A stretch of 64,000 nucleotides of DNA from an uncultured Muribaculaceae bacterium (GTDB lineage Bacteria; Bacteroidota; Bacteroidia; Bacteroidales; Muribaculaceae): positions 47,862-111,861 of the forward strand of contig CAJUKZ010000006.1 in the NCBI GenBank assembly GCA_910586995.1. Direction: 5' to 3'. A program made the position numbers and the translations under genes. Shown piece by piece: positions 52,108 to 62,200 of this stretch (within the stretch, counting starts at the first letter, position 1; each line of letters opens with the position of its first letter). The notes under the pieces were generated by a model that did no database searches, was not told the DNA's origin, and saw only the letters and a program-made list of their open reading frames with translations.

Positions 52108-53394
52108 ATGAGAGATACAATAGTTATTATAGGCGCCGGATTCGGTGGTCTTGAACTGGCCAAGAGACTTGATAAGAAGAAGTGGAATGTGGTACTTGTC
52201 GACAGGAATAACTATCATTCGTTTCCTCCGTTGTTTTATCAGGTGGCAACGAGTGGTCTCGATTCGGCGAGTATTTCTTTTCCTCTGCGCAGAGAGATGC
52301 GTCGAGGGAAAATGCATGGTGTTGATTTCCACATGGGGGATGTCAGCGAAATAAGGATAGGAAGCAAAGAAGTGGTGACACAATACGAGACCATCAGCTA
52401 CGACAGGCTTGTGATAGCTGCCGGAACTACTAATAATTTCTTCCGGATTCCTGACTTGGATAAAGATGTAAACACCCTGAAATCCACCTCCGAAGCCATA
52501 CGATGCCGAAATGATATACTTATGCGTCTCGAACGTGCGGCAGTGTGCCGCGATCCGGAGCGCCGGCGAGTGATGCTTTCATTCACAATAGTAGGCGGAG
52601 GGCCGGCGGGTGTTGAGGTTGCCGGTGCTCTCGGTGAGATGAAGCGTTACGTTATACCTAAGGAATATCCTTCGATAAAGCAGGAAGAGGTGAGCATTAA
52701 TCTTGTAGAGGGCACTGACAGCATTTTAGGCTTCCTGCCTGAAAAGTTGAGGCTAAGGGCAGAGCAATCTCTTAAAGGATTGATGGTGAACGTGCTCACC
52801 GGACGCACTATGAGGAGCTACAAGGATAATAAGATTACTTTTGCTGAAGAAAATGCCGAGCCTATCTACAGTGAGACTCTTATATGGACGGCAGGTGTCA
52901 CGGGAAATACTTTCCGCCTTACGGGTACGGAGGTGACGCCCGGTCATGGCAACAGGTTTGTGGTCGATGAATACAACCGGGTAGAGGGACTTGATGACGT
53001 ATATGCCGTTGGCGATATAGCTATCCACACCGATCAGCGTTTTCCAAAGGGTGTACCGCAGCTGGCGCAGGGTGCTATACAGCAGGCCCGTACGTTGGCC
53101 CGCAATCTGAACAGCGGCGAATGGAAGCATGTGTTCAGCTATCGCGACAAGGGTACGATGGCTACAATAGGGCGTAACAAGGCTGTAGCACATATAGGCC
53201 GGTTGCAGATGAGCGGGCTGCCGGCTTGGATGATGTGGATGGCCGTGCACCTGTTGACTCTGATGGGTATGCGTAATAAGATTGTAGTGTTCGTCAACTG
53301 GATATGGGGATATTTCTCATTCAGTTCGTCGTTGCGGTTGATAATGCGTCAGGCACGATATCCTCTGTCACACCGATGGCATGGCGATGCGTAG
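52108..53394 (+). CDS. ndh: Type II NADH dehydrogenase (NDH-2)
   Basis: A 428-residue membrane-bound flavoprotein that passes electrons from NADH to quinone without pumping protons. The N-terminal FAD-binding GAGFGG motif (IIGAGFGGLE), the NAD-binding IVGGGPAGVEVAGAL (about 170-184), the flavin contact YAVGDIA and the quinone-site PQLAQGAIQQ match NDH-2. The hydrophobic, aromatic C-terminal part (PAWMMWMAVHLLTLMG) attaches the enzyme to the membrane. It is transcribed away from the efflux operon. No TAnnTTTG site was seen directly upstream. Confidence 0.93.
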   Translation: MRDTIVIIGAGFGGLELAKRLDKKKWNVVLVDRNNYHSFPPLFYQVATSGLDSASISFPLRREMRRGKMHGVDFHMGDVSEIRIGSKEVVTQYETISYDRLVIAAGTTNNFFRIPDLDKDVNTLKSTSEAIRCRNDILMRLERAAVCRDPERRRVMLSFTIVGGGPAGVEVAGALGEMKRYVIPKEYPSIKQEEVSINLVEGTDSILGFLPEKLRLRAEQSLKGLMVNVLTGRTMRSYKDNKITFAEENAEPIYSETLIWTAGVTGNTFRLTGTEVTPGHGNRFVVDEYNRVEGLDDVYAVGDIAIHTDQRFPKGVPQLAQGAIQQARTLARNLNSGEWKHVFSYRDKGTMATIGRNKAVAHIGRLQMSGLPAWMMWMAVHLLTLMGMRNKIVVFVNWIWGYFSFSSSLRLIMRQARYPLSHRWHGDA

Positions 53395-53739
53395 TACCCG
53401 GTCGGAAGCCTGTCGAGGACGTTAACATTTATTGTAGGGCTTATCCTAAACTTTTGCCTGTCTGATACGTCTTACATATATACGATAAAAAATGACACAG
53501 ACGATCATGAACAAGATATAATATGAACTGAGGTTTGTCACCCTAAACGACAATGTACACTCATTCTTTCTCTCTCTTCCTTTGCAGGAGCGCCCACCCC
53601 ACCACCGCGGCGCTCCTGCCTTGTTATGGTGGTTGTGCATGGGAGATGTGTTTTACGGTATATGGATTGTATGCGGGGTGTTGATTGAAAAAATGTGAAT
53701 AATTCGGCAGAGTGTAAAGAATTGTGTATCTTTGTGCTT
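53395..53739. other. Intergenic region after ndh, with GC-rich hairpin
   Basis: These 345 bases contain no supportable gene. A perfect 11-base-pair stem, GCAGGAGCGCC (53584-53594) with GGCGCTCCTGC (53609-53619), has a 14-base C-rich loop but no U-tract on either side, so it is only a possible ndh terminator or RNA element. The promoter of the next gene lies at its end (53727-53734). Confidence 0.55.
53727..53734 (+). promoter_or_regulatory. -7 promoter element immediately before the PorE-like gene
   Basis: TATCTTTG fits TAnnTTTG, and TTCG at 53703-53706 could be a weak -33 at 20 bases. The ATG of the gene (53740) starts only 5 bases after the -7 element, so the transcript should begin at or beside the start codon (leaderless). 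Confidence 0.6.
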
Positions 53740-55716
53740 ATGTACACACGAAGAAATATCCTGTGGGTCGGGGCTATCCTGATGTCGGTTTTGATGCTGA
53801 GTTCGTGCGGTGGCGCTAAGCTTTCCACAGCGAATGAGCAGATGGCCAAAGGAGAGTATTTCGACGCCTCCAAGACCTATCGCAAAGTCTATAACAAACT
53901 GACGAAGCGCGAGGAACGTCCCTTGCGTGGAGAGATTGCGTTCAAGATGGCGCAATGCTATGATAAACTTGGCATGGCGGCAAACGCTACAGCGGCATAT
54001 CAGAATGCGATACGTTACCAGTATGAGGATTCTACCCTGCATCTGCGTCTGGCAAGGAGTCTGCATGCCGAGGGGAAATATCCGGCAGCTGTAAAAGAAT
54101 ATGAGGAGTATCTTGCCTATCATCCCGAGGATGATGCGGCTGTGAACGGTCTGTTGGGAGCACGCATGGGGGCAACCCGCGATGGTGCAACCAGATATGT
54201 GGTCAAGAATGCCAAGCTGTTCAACTCAAGGCGTGCCGATTATTCGCCAATGTTTTTCGACAAGTCGTATGATGTGATATATTTCACTACCACCAACGAG
54301 AAAGTAGTCGGCGACAAGCGCAGTGAGATCAACGGTATGAAAAAAGCCGATATATGGTTCTCGCGTAAAAACGAACAAGGTAAATGGATGCGTCCCGAGC
54401 CGGTCGAGGGCGACTTGAATACAGATCGGGAGGAGGGTACACCTACATTCACACCTGATGGAGCTACAATGTATCTGAGCAAGGCCAGGCGCGAGCCGAA
54501 TGCAAATACGGGGGTGGAGATATATTCCTCGCAGCGCTCTGATGCAAAGTGGAACTCACCGGTCAAATATGAGATCACTGCCGACACAATATCGAACTAT
54601 GGTCATCCTGCGGTATCTCCGGACGGACGTTATTTATATTTTTCGTCTGATATGCCGGGCGGAAGCGGAGGTTATGATATATGGCGTGTAAATCTGCGCG
54701 AGCGTCAGGGTTCGTTGGAGAACATGGGGCAATGGATCAACACATCCGGCAACGAGATGTTTCCATATGTACGGTCAGATTCTGTGCTTTATTTCGCCAG
54801 CGACGGACATCCCGGCTATGGAGGTCTTGATCTGTTTCGGGCACAGCTTACACCTTCGGGTGGATGGGTAGTCACAAATATGGGACGCCCTGTCAATTCA
54901 TCGGCAGATGATTTCGGTATTACATTTGGCGAGGGAGAGAGTGGTTTTTTCAGTTCTAACAGAGGAGACAGGCGTGGTTACGATCACATATATTCTTTTG
55001 AATTGCCTGATCTGAAAATACAGATAAGCGGTTGGGTGCTTGACCGTGATGAAGAACCTGTGGCAAATGCAGTCATAAGAATCGTGGGCAACGACGGTTC
55101 GAACCAGAAGGCCGTAGCCCGTACCGACGGATCGTTCAGCTTCCCGCTGCAGCGAGGTGTGAGCTATGTGATGCTTGCCGGTGCTAAAGGCTATCTTAAT
55201 GCGCGGCAGCAGTTTACGAGCGATACGGCAGAGGAAGACGCTGAATATAACGTGGATTTCATTCTTGCCTCAATCAACAAGCCTGTGGTTATTGACAATA
55301 TCTTCTATGATTTCGACAAAGCTACGTTGCGTCCTGAATCCAGGACCGCACTTGATTCGATGGCGCAGGTGTTGAGAGACAATCCTAATGTAACTATTGA
55401 AATGGCCTCGCATACCGACCGCAAGGGTTCGGATGAATACAACCTGAACCTGTCGACCCGTCGCGCCCGCAGTGTGATCGAATATCTGATAGAGGCTGGA
55501 ATAGACCCTGCCCGTCTGCAATATCAGGGCTATGGTGAGTCCCGTCCCAAGACCATAACCAAGAAACTTGCGCGCCTGCATCCCCAGTTCAATGAGGGAG
55601 ATGTGCTCACCGAGGAATATATAGAGGCGCTTTCGCCCGAAGACCAGGAGGTAGCGGATCAGATAAACAGGCGTACTGAATTCCAGGTACTTTCGATAGA
55701 CTATCAGATGTATTGA
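53740..55716 (+). CDS. OmpA-family lipoprotein with TPR and PD40 repeats (PorE-like)
   Basis: A 658-residue outer-membrane lipoprotein (lipobox LSSC, Cys23). The order of domains is TPR-like helices (about 35-130), a PD40/WD40-like propeller (about 170-430, with SPDGRYLYFSSDMPGG near 293), a carboxypeptidase-type regulatory beta domain (about 430-510, GWVLDRDEEPVANAVIRI), and an OmpA peptidoglycan-binding domain (about 520-658, YDFDKATLRPES, ASHTDRKGSDEYN). This is the architecture of PorE, which ties the type IX secretion machine to peptidoglycan. Other Bacteroidetes OmpA proteins share it, so the T9SS role is an inference, supported by the T9SS cargo in the same window. It heads an envelope operon. 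Confidence 0.85.
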   Translation: MYTRRNILWVGAILMSVLMLSSCGGAKLSTANEQMAKGEYFDASKTYRKVYNKLTKREERPLRGEIAFKMAQCYDKLGMAANATAAYQNAIRYQYEDSTLHLRLARSLHAEGKYPAAVKEYEEYLAYHPEDDAAVNGLLGARMGATRDGATRYVVKNAKLFNSRRADYSPMFFDKSYDVIYFTTTNEKVVGDKRSEINGMKKADIWFSRKNEQGKWMRPEPVEGDLNTDREEGTPTFTPDGATMYLSKARREPNANTGVEIYSSQRSDAKWNSPVKYEITADTISNYGHPAVSPDGRYLYFSSDMPGGSGGYDIWRVNLRERQGSLENMGQWINTSGNEMFPYVRSDSVLYFASDGHPGYGGLDLFRAQLTPSGGWVVTNMGRPVNSSADDFGITFGEGESGFFSSNRGDRRGYDHIYSFELPDLKIQISGWVLDRDEEPVANAVIRIVGNDGSNQKAVARTDGSFSFPLQRGVSYVMLAGAKGYLNARQQFTSDTAEEDAEYNVDFILASINKPVVIDNIFYDFDKATLRPESRTALDSMAQVLRDNPNVTIEMASHTDRKGSDEYNLNLSTRRARSVIEYLIEAGIDPARLQYQGYGESRPKTITKKLARLHPQFNEGDVLTEEYIEALSPEDQEVADQINRRTEFQVLSIDYQMY

Positions 55717-55719
55717 GCT

Positions 55720-56736
55720 ATGAAGCAGAAAGATGGACAGGCATTTGTAAAGGAATGTATGCGCACGCGCGTAGTGGCTGCTCCCGTCTCAGGTGTGGAA
55801 CTGACACATGACGACGGTGTGCTGATGCTTGGTTCATGCTTCACAGATGAGATTGGCAGCCGTTTGGAGAACGGATTATTCGGAGTGATACACAATCCAT
55901 TCGGAGAGATGTATAATCCGCTGAGTGTAGCTGATGCTCTTGAGAGGATTCTTGACAGACGCGGATTTTCGGAGGATGATCTTGTGATGGATGCTTCCGG
56001 CGTCTGGCATTGCTGGTGGTTGCATTCATCTTTTTCGTCGGTTGATCCGGAAAAAGTGCTGGACGCAGGCAACAGCGCTCTGTCGCGTGCGTCGGCTATC
56101 ATGGATTGTAAGCGACCTCCGGTAATAATGCTGACATTCGGCTCTGCATATTGCTATAGGCACAAGGACTTAGGTGTCACTGTGGCGAATTGTCATAAAT
56201 TCCCTCAGTCTACCTTCGATTGTGTGCGGATCGGTCCTGATGAAATAATACGTCGCTGGGACAACCTGCTTGATAAATTTTATTCACTATACCCCTCGGC
56301 AAAGATAATATTCACAGTGAGTCCTGTGAGGTATCTGTCATATGGACCGCATGGAAACACTGTGTCAAAAGCTGTCTTGCATCTTGCGGTAGAGGAACTG
56401 TGCCGTCGTGATAATGTATATTATTTCCCGGCTTTCGAGATTGTGACGGACGATCTCCGTGACTACAGATTTTATGCCGATGATATGGTGCATCCGTCGA
56501 AGATGGCTGCGGACTATGTGTATGATAGTCTACTCTCCTGGCTATGTAATGATGAAACACTCTCCTTGGCAGCAGAGTGTGCAGCGCTTAAACGTCGTTT
56601 CATGCACCGGCCGTTGGTCGACAATCCTAAGGCATATTCTACCTTCCTCAGACAGTCGTATGCGGAGGTGGACAGATTGATTGAGTCCCGTCCATGTCTT
56701 GAATGCCGACGGGATGTGTTCTTTAAGAAAAAATGA
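55720..56736 (+). CDS. GSCFA-domain protein
   Basis: A 338-residue protein with the GSCFA motif (LMLGSCFTDEIGSRL, about residues 35-50). The motif resembles the nucleophile block of SGNH/GDSL hydrolases, and matching later blocks include TFGSAYCYRH, FTVSPVRYLSYG and FYADDMVHPSKMAADYV (the Asp and His of a possible triad). Family members are predicted esterases or acyltransferases of unknown substrate. It starts 3 bases after the PorE-like gene and ends 1 base before murF-alr, which suggests a role linked to cell-wall or envelope glycans. No signal peptide is visible. Confidence 0.88.
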   Translation: MKQKDGQAFVKECMRTRVVAAPVSGVELTHDDGVLMLGSCFTDEIGSRLENGLFGVIHNPFGEMYNPLSVADALERILDRRGFSEDDLVMDASGVWHCWWLHSSFSSVDPEKVLDAGNSALSRASAIMDCKRPPVIMLTFGSAYCYRHKDLGVTVANCHKFPQSTFDCVRIGPDEIIRRWDNLLDKFYSLYPSAKIIFTVSPVRYLSYGPHGNTVSKAVLHLAVEELCRRDNVYYFPAFEIVTDDLRDYRFYADDMVHPSKMAADYVYDSLLSWLCNDETLSLAAECAALKRRFMHRPLVDNPKAYSTFLRQSYAEVDRLIESRPCLECRRDVFFKKK

Positions 56737-56737
56737 G

Positions 56738-59215
56738 ATGATCTATAAATTGTCAACAATAGCGAAAATCCTCGGATTGGATGTGGATGCAGGCAAGGCC
56801 GCATGTAGCGTGAATACGTTACTTACGGACTCGCGCGACCTGACGGATGCATCCAAGACGGTGTTTTTTGCAATACGTACGTCCGGTAACGACGGACACA
56901 ATTATATACACGAGCTTTATGAGCGTGGTGTGAGGTTCTTTGTCGTTGAAACCATTCCGTTGGAGCGAAATCAATATGATGGCGCGGTATTCATGAAAGT
57001 TCCGGATGTGGTGAATGCGTTGCAGAAAATAGGTGCTTACCACCGTGCTCGCTTCGATGCTCCCATTGTGGCCATAACCGGTTCTGCCGGAAAAACTATA
57101 GTCAAGGAATGGCTTTTCCAGATGTTGCATCATATCTATAGCATAGTCCGTAGTCCGCGCAGCTACAATTCCCAGATAGGTGTGCCACTCTCTGTGTGGG
57201 GTATGTCGGCTCAGACTACACTTGGCATTTTCGAGGCTGGAATCTCGCGTAGAGGTGAGATGGAATCCCTTGCAAGGGTGCTTAAACCTACAGTGGGTGT
57301 GCTGACCAGTCTGACCGATGAACATGACGAGGGATTTGACTCCCGGCGTCAGAAGTGTATAGAGAAGGTGCGTCTGCTCCAGGACTGCAATTATGTGGTC
57401 TATCGAGCTGATGATGCTATGGTACGCGAAGTGGTGGAGTATTTTTGTAGTGACTGCCGCATAATCGGGTGGTCGAATGTAGATAAGAATGCGCCACTGT
57501 ATATTTCCTCTATCATCCGCGAGGGAAAGAAAACACGCATCACATATCATTACAGCGGAGGGATAAGCGAGGTATGTGTGCCGTTTACGGCCTCAGTTGA
57601 TATAATAGATGCCATTCACTGTCTGGCAGTGTGCCTGTGTCTTGGCGTGCCGGCTGATTATGTGGACACCCGCATGGCAATGCTCTCTCCTGTGGATACG
57701 AGGCTTAATGTCATAGAGGGCGTGAACAACTGCATGTTGGTTTATGATGCGTATACTACGGATTTTGCATCGCTTAATCTTGCAATTGATTTCATGAACC
57801 GCAGGCGCACGGCAATGCGTAAGCATACAGTAATAATTTCTGATCCACAGCATGAGGATGTAAATAAGGCTGATCTATACCGTGCTTGTGCCAAGTGTTT
57901 TAAGGACAAGGGAGTGTCACGCCTTATAGGTGTGGGAGCAGGCTTTATGCGCAACCGTGAGTTCTTCAACGAACTGGATGCACGTTTCTTCAACACTACG
58001 GACGAGCTTCTTGAAACCATGTCGCCCGGCGACTTCAGTAATGAATTTATATTGATAAAAGGAGGGCCGCGTTTCCATTTCGAAAGAATAAGTGAGATGC
58101 TTGAGTCAAGGCATCAGGAGACAGTCCTTGAAGTCAATCTTGATGCACTCGTGCATAATTTCAACTATTATAGGTCGTTGCTTCCGCCACAGACCGGCCT
58201 TGTGGGCATGGTGAAGGCTTCTGCCTACGGAGCCGGATCTCTTGAGGTGTCGAAGACGCTGCAGAGTCAGGGGGCGTCATATCTCGCTGTGGCTGTGTTG
58301 GATGAAGGTGTAACTCTTCGTGAAGCCGGTGTGACTATGCCTATAATGGTACTGAACCCTCGCGTGCTGAACTACCGCACGCTGTTTGCCTACGATCTTG
58401 AACCGGAGATATATAACTTCGAGATTCTTGAGCAGGTAATTTCAGAAGGCCGCAAGTGCGGAGTGGACCAGTATCCGGTGCATATTAAACTCGATACAGG
58501 TATGCATCGGCTCGGCTTTGTGGAGAAGGAGTTGCCTAAACTTATAGAGATACTCGAAAATCAGGAGATAATACGCGTGGCGTCGGTATTCTCGCATCTT
58601 GCTACGGCCGACTGTCTTGATGAGGATGAGTATACGTGCAGGCAGCTTGCGACTTTCGACAGATGTTTCGATATGTTGGCTGAACGGCTTCCGTATTATA
58701 TGGAGAAGCATATACTTAATACAGCCGGCATTCAGCGGTTCGGCATGTCGCGCCACGACGACATGGCCCGCCTCGGACTGGGATTATATGGCATTGACCC
58801 GCTCGAGGGTATTAACCGTAAGTTGCGTCCGGTGGCAAAGCTGACCACAATCATTACAGCCTTGCGCACATGGCCTGAAGGAATCACTGTGGGATATTCA
58901 CGTCGGGGCACACTCGCGCGTGAATCAGTTATCGCCACACTTCCTATCGGTTATGCTGACGGGTTGAACAGACATCTCGGAAATGGGAATGCCTCGTTCT
59001 ATGTCAATGGGCATCGCGCTCCTACTGTCGGTAATATCTGCATGGATTCCTGTATGATAGATGTTACTGGAATACAGTGCTCGATAGGGGATACTGTCGA
59101 GATTTTCGGCCCGAATGTGCCGGTTACAGAGCTTGCCAGCATCCTCGACACTATCCCGTATGAGGTGTTGACTTCTGTCTCGGTGCGTGTCAAGAGGGTA
59201 TACTATCGTGAATGA
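56738..59215 (+). CDS. Bifunctional MurF ligase - alanine racemase
   Basis: An 825-residue fusion typical of Bacteroidetes. The N-terminal half (about 1-450) is UDP-N-acetylmuramoyl-tripeptide:D-Ala-D-Ala ligase with P-loop ITGSAGKTIVKEW (K119). The C-terminal half (about 455-825) is PLP-dependent alanine racemase, with the PLP lysine K493 in MVKASAYGAG and the catalytic tyrosine at about Y720 in GYSRRG, followed by LPIGYADGLNRHLGNG. The first part adds D-Ala-D-Ala to the peptidoglycan precursor and the second supplies D-alanine. The ATG at 56738 follows the GSCFA stop by one base. The longer frame from 56681 would overlap that gene and is rejected. Confidence 0.95.
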   Translation: MIYKLSTIAKILGLDVDAGKAACSVNTLLTDSRDLTDASKTVFFAIRTSGNDGHNYIHELYERGVRFFVVETIPLERNQYDGAVFMKVPDVVNALQKIGAYHRARFDAPIVAITGSAGKTIVKEWLFQMLHHIYSIVRSPRSYNSQIGVPLSVWGMSAQTTLGIFEAGISRRGEMESLARVLKPTVGVLTSLTDEHDEGFDSRRQKCIEKVRLLQDCNYVVYRADDAMVREVVEYFCSDCRIIGWSNVDKNAPLYISSIIREGKKTRITYHYSGGISEVCVPFTASVDIIDAIHCLAVCLCLGVPADYVDTRMAMLSPVDTRLNVIEGVNNCMLVYDAYTTDFASLNLAIDFMNRRRTAMRKHTVIISDPQHEDVNKADLYRACAKCFKDKGVSRLIGVGAGFMRNREFFNELDARFFNTTDELLETMSPGDFSNEFILIKGGPRFHFERISEMLESRHQETVLEVNLDALVHNFNYYRSLLPPQTGLVGMVKASAYGAGSLEVSKTLQSQGASYLAVAVLDEGVTLREAGVTMPIMVLNPRVLNYRTLFAYDLEPEIYNFEILEQVISEGRKCGVDQYPVHIKLDTGMHRLGFVEKELPKLIEILENQEIIRVASVFSHLATADCLDEDEYTCRQLATFDRCFDMLAERLPYYMEKHILNTAGIQRFGMSRHDDMARLGLGLYGIDPLEGINRKLRPVAKLTTIITALRTWPEGITVGYSRRGTLARESVIATLPIGYADGLNRHLGNGNASFYVNGHRAPTVGNICMDSCMIDVTGIQCSIGDTVEIFGPNVPVTELASILDTIPYEVLTSVSVRVKRVYYRE

Positions 59216-59243
59216 ATTATAATTTAGTAAATATATAGTATCT

Positions 59244-62200
59244 ATGAAAAAAATCATTATCACGCTTGCTTTGTCGGTTGCGGCTGTAACAGCCTCCGCA
59301 GCCACACCGCTATGGCTTCGCGATGTGAAGATCGCTCCTGATGGATCTGCCATTGCCTTTACCTACAAGGGTGACATCTGGACAGTGCCGGCATCCGGCG
59401 GCTCGGCCACACGTATCACCACAACTCCTTATTATGAAAGCAACCCGGTATGGAGTCCGGATAGCCGTACAATAGCATTTGCGTCGGACCGTAAAGGCAG
59501 TTTTGACGTATATGTAGTGCCGGCCGAAGGCGGTCGAGCCACTCGTCTTACCACAAATTCGGCGTCTGAGATACCTGAGGCTTTCACGCCCGACGGTAAG
59601 AATGTCATCTTCTCCGCATCCATACAAGATCCTGCGCAATCTGCATTATTCCCCTCCGGTCGAATGACTGAGTTGTACAGAGTGCCGGTGAAAGGTGGCG
59701 CTTCTGTTCAGATGCTCGGTACGCCGGCACAGCTTCTTTCGTTCCTCCCCGATGGCAAACGTTTTCTTTACCAGGACGTCAAAGGCTTCGAGGATGAGTG
59801 GCGCAAACACCATACATCCTCTGTGACACGTGATATATGGATCTATAATCCTTCCGACGGCACACATGTCAATCTGACTGACCGTGGCGGCGAGGACCGT
59901 AATCCTGTGCTTGGCGACGATGGCGACACATTCTATTTTCTTTCAGAGCGTAACAACGGCTCAATGAATGTGTACTCTACAACCATAAGCAATCCTAAGG
60001 AAGTAAAGGCTGTAACAGGTTTCAAGACGCATCCGGTACGCTTCCTGTCGCGCGATAAGGGTGGAGTGTTGTGTTTCACTTATGACGGTGAGATATATAC
60101 TATGAAGCCTGGTGGCAAGCCTTCGAAGGTGAAGATAGATGTTGTAGATGATGTGGAGGAAGATGTTCTTAATGCAGGAACTTCCGGTATACGTTCGGCC
60201 GCTTTTTCACCTGACGGTAAGCAGGCTGCCTTTACCTCAAGGGGTAATCTTTTCGTGACATCGGTGGAATATCCGTCTGTCAAGCAGATAACATCTACTG
60301 CTGCAGCGGAAATGTCTCCTACATGGAGCAAGGATGGAAAAACCATAGTCTATGCTTCTGATCGTGAAGGTGGAGTATGTGATTTGTTCCAGGCTACGCT
60401 CGGACGCGAGGAAGATCCTAATTTCTCGAACGCTACACTTATCGACGAGAAGCCTTTCGTGAAGCATGACGGTTACGACAGAATGCATCCGCAGTTCTCT
60501 CCCGATGGAAAGAAGATAGCGTTTGTCTACGACAGGCATAGACTTGCTGTAATGGATGTGGAATCCAAGAAAATGACGATATTGACAGATGTGGCTTTGC
60601 AGCCGCAGACCAACGGAAGCATCAATTATGCTTGGAGTCCGGATTCCAAATGGATTGCAGCGGAGATCAACGACCGCAAGCACGAGCCGTATTCAGATAT
60701 AGCTATCATAAATGTAGACAAACCTGAAGTGGTGAACATCACCAACAGCGGCTATTTCGACATGAATCCTCGTTGGGCTATGGATGGCAATGCTATTGTG
60801 TTTGATTCCGAACGCTATGGTATGCGCAACCATGCATCATGGGGCTCGTTGAGCGATGTGATGATTGTATTCCTCAATCAAGATGCCTATGACAAATTCC
60901 GCCTTTCCGAAGAAGATTACGCACTGCGAAAGGAGATGGACAAGGAAGCTGCAAAGAAAGAGAAGGACGATAAAAAAGACAAGAAAGACAGCAAGGATAA
61001 GAAAGACAAAAAGGATGAGTCCGACACTAAGGCAAAAGAAGATGAATCTAAGAATATTGTTGTCGAGGTGGATGGAATCAGCGACCGTATCGAGCGTCTT
61101 ACTCCTGCGTCAGTGAGTCTTTACGATTTCTTTATTGATGCTGACGGTGAGAACCTTTATTATATAGCTGGCTCGGCTGATGGTTCGAAACTGTGGAAAC
61201 TCACCATGCGCGAGGATGAACACCGCCAGATCGGATCGGCAGGCGGATCGGGATTTATCACTTCGCCGGACAATAAGCATGTGTTTATAGTCGGTGGATC
61301 TGGTATGAAGAAATTTACTCCCGGTTCGGATAAGTCGAAGGCTATCACATACAAGGCTACACAGAAAATAGATCCGGTAGCTGAACGCGAGTATATGTTC
61401 GACGAGGTGGTACGAGCCGAGTCGGAGCGATTCTACGACACGGGTATGCATGGTGTCGACTGGCCGGCAATGTCCAAAGCATACCGCAAGTTCCTGCCAC
61501 ATATCAACAATAACTATGACTATGCCGAACTGCTCAGTGAGCTTCTTGGAGAATTGAATGTATCGCATACAGGTGCACGCTACCGCAGCTACGTCCCGGG
61601 TGAGCGCACGGCATCTCTTGGTCTGCTGTATGATCTTGCTTACGATGGCAAGGGGCTGAAGGTGGCGGAAGTAGTTGAAAAAGGTCCGTTCGCCAATGCA
61701 AAATCGAAACTTACTGCCGGTTGTATTATTACTGCTGTCAACGGACAGTCGCTTGAAGACGCCAATGCTGATTTTACAACAATATTCAATGATATTGCCG
61801 GTAAAAAGACTCTCGTAGCCTTCACTACTCCTGAAGGTGAGAAGATGGATGAGGTGATTCTGCCTGTTTCGTCAGGTGTCATGAGTGGATTGCTCTACGA
61901 CCGTTGGGTCAAGAATCGTGCAGCTGATGTAGATCGTTGGTCGAATGGCAGACTCGGATATGTGCATATCGAGTCGATGGACGACGATTCGTTCAGGAAA
62001 GTCTATAGTGACCTTCTTGGAAAATACAACGACCGCGAGGGTGTGGTTGTAGACATCCGTTGGAATGGTGGAGGCAGACTCCATGAAGATATAGAGGTCC
62101 TTCTCACGGGCGAAAAATACCTCACTCAGGTAATACGCGGTGTAGAGTCGTGCGACATGCCTTCTCGCAGATGGAACAAGCCATCGATAATGGTAATGGC

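Noticed and set aside
53446..53640. 64-codon minus-strand frame with a hydrophobic C-terminus after ndh
   Set aside because: Its first half runs through the GC-rich hairpin and looks random; the hydrophobic part comes from AT-rich DNA. No promoter or likely start.
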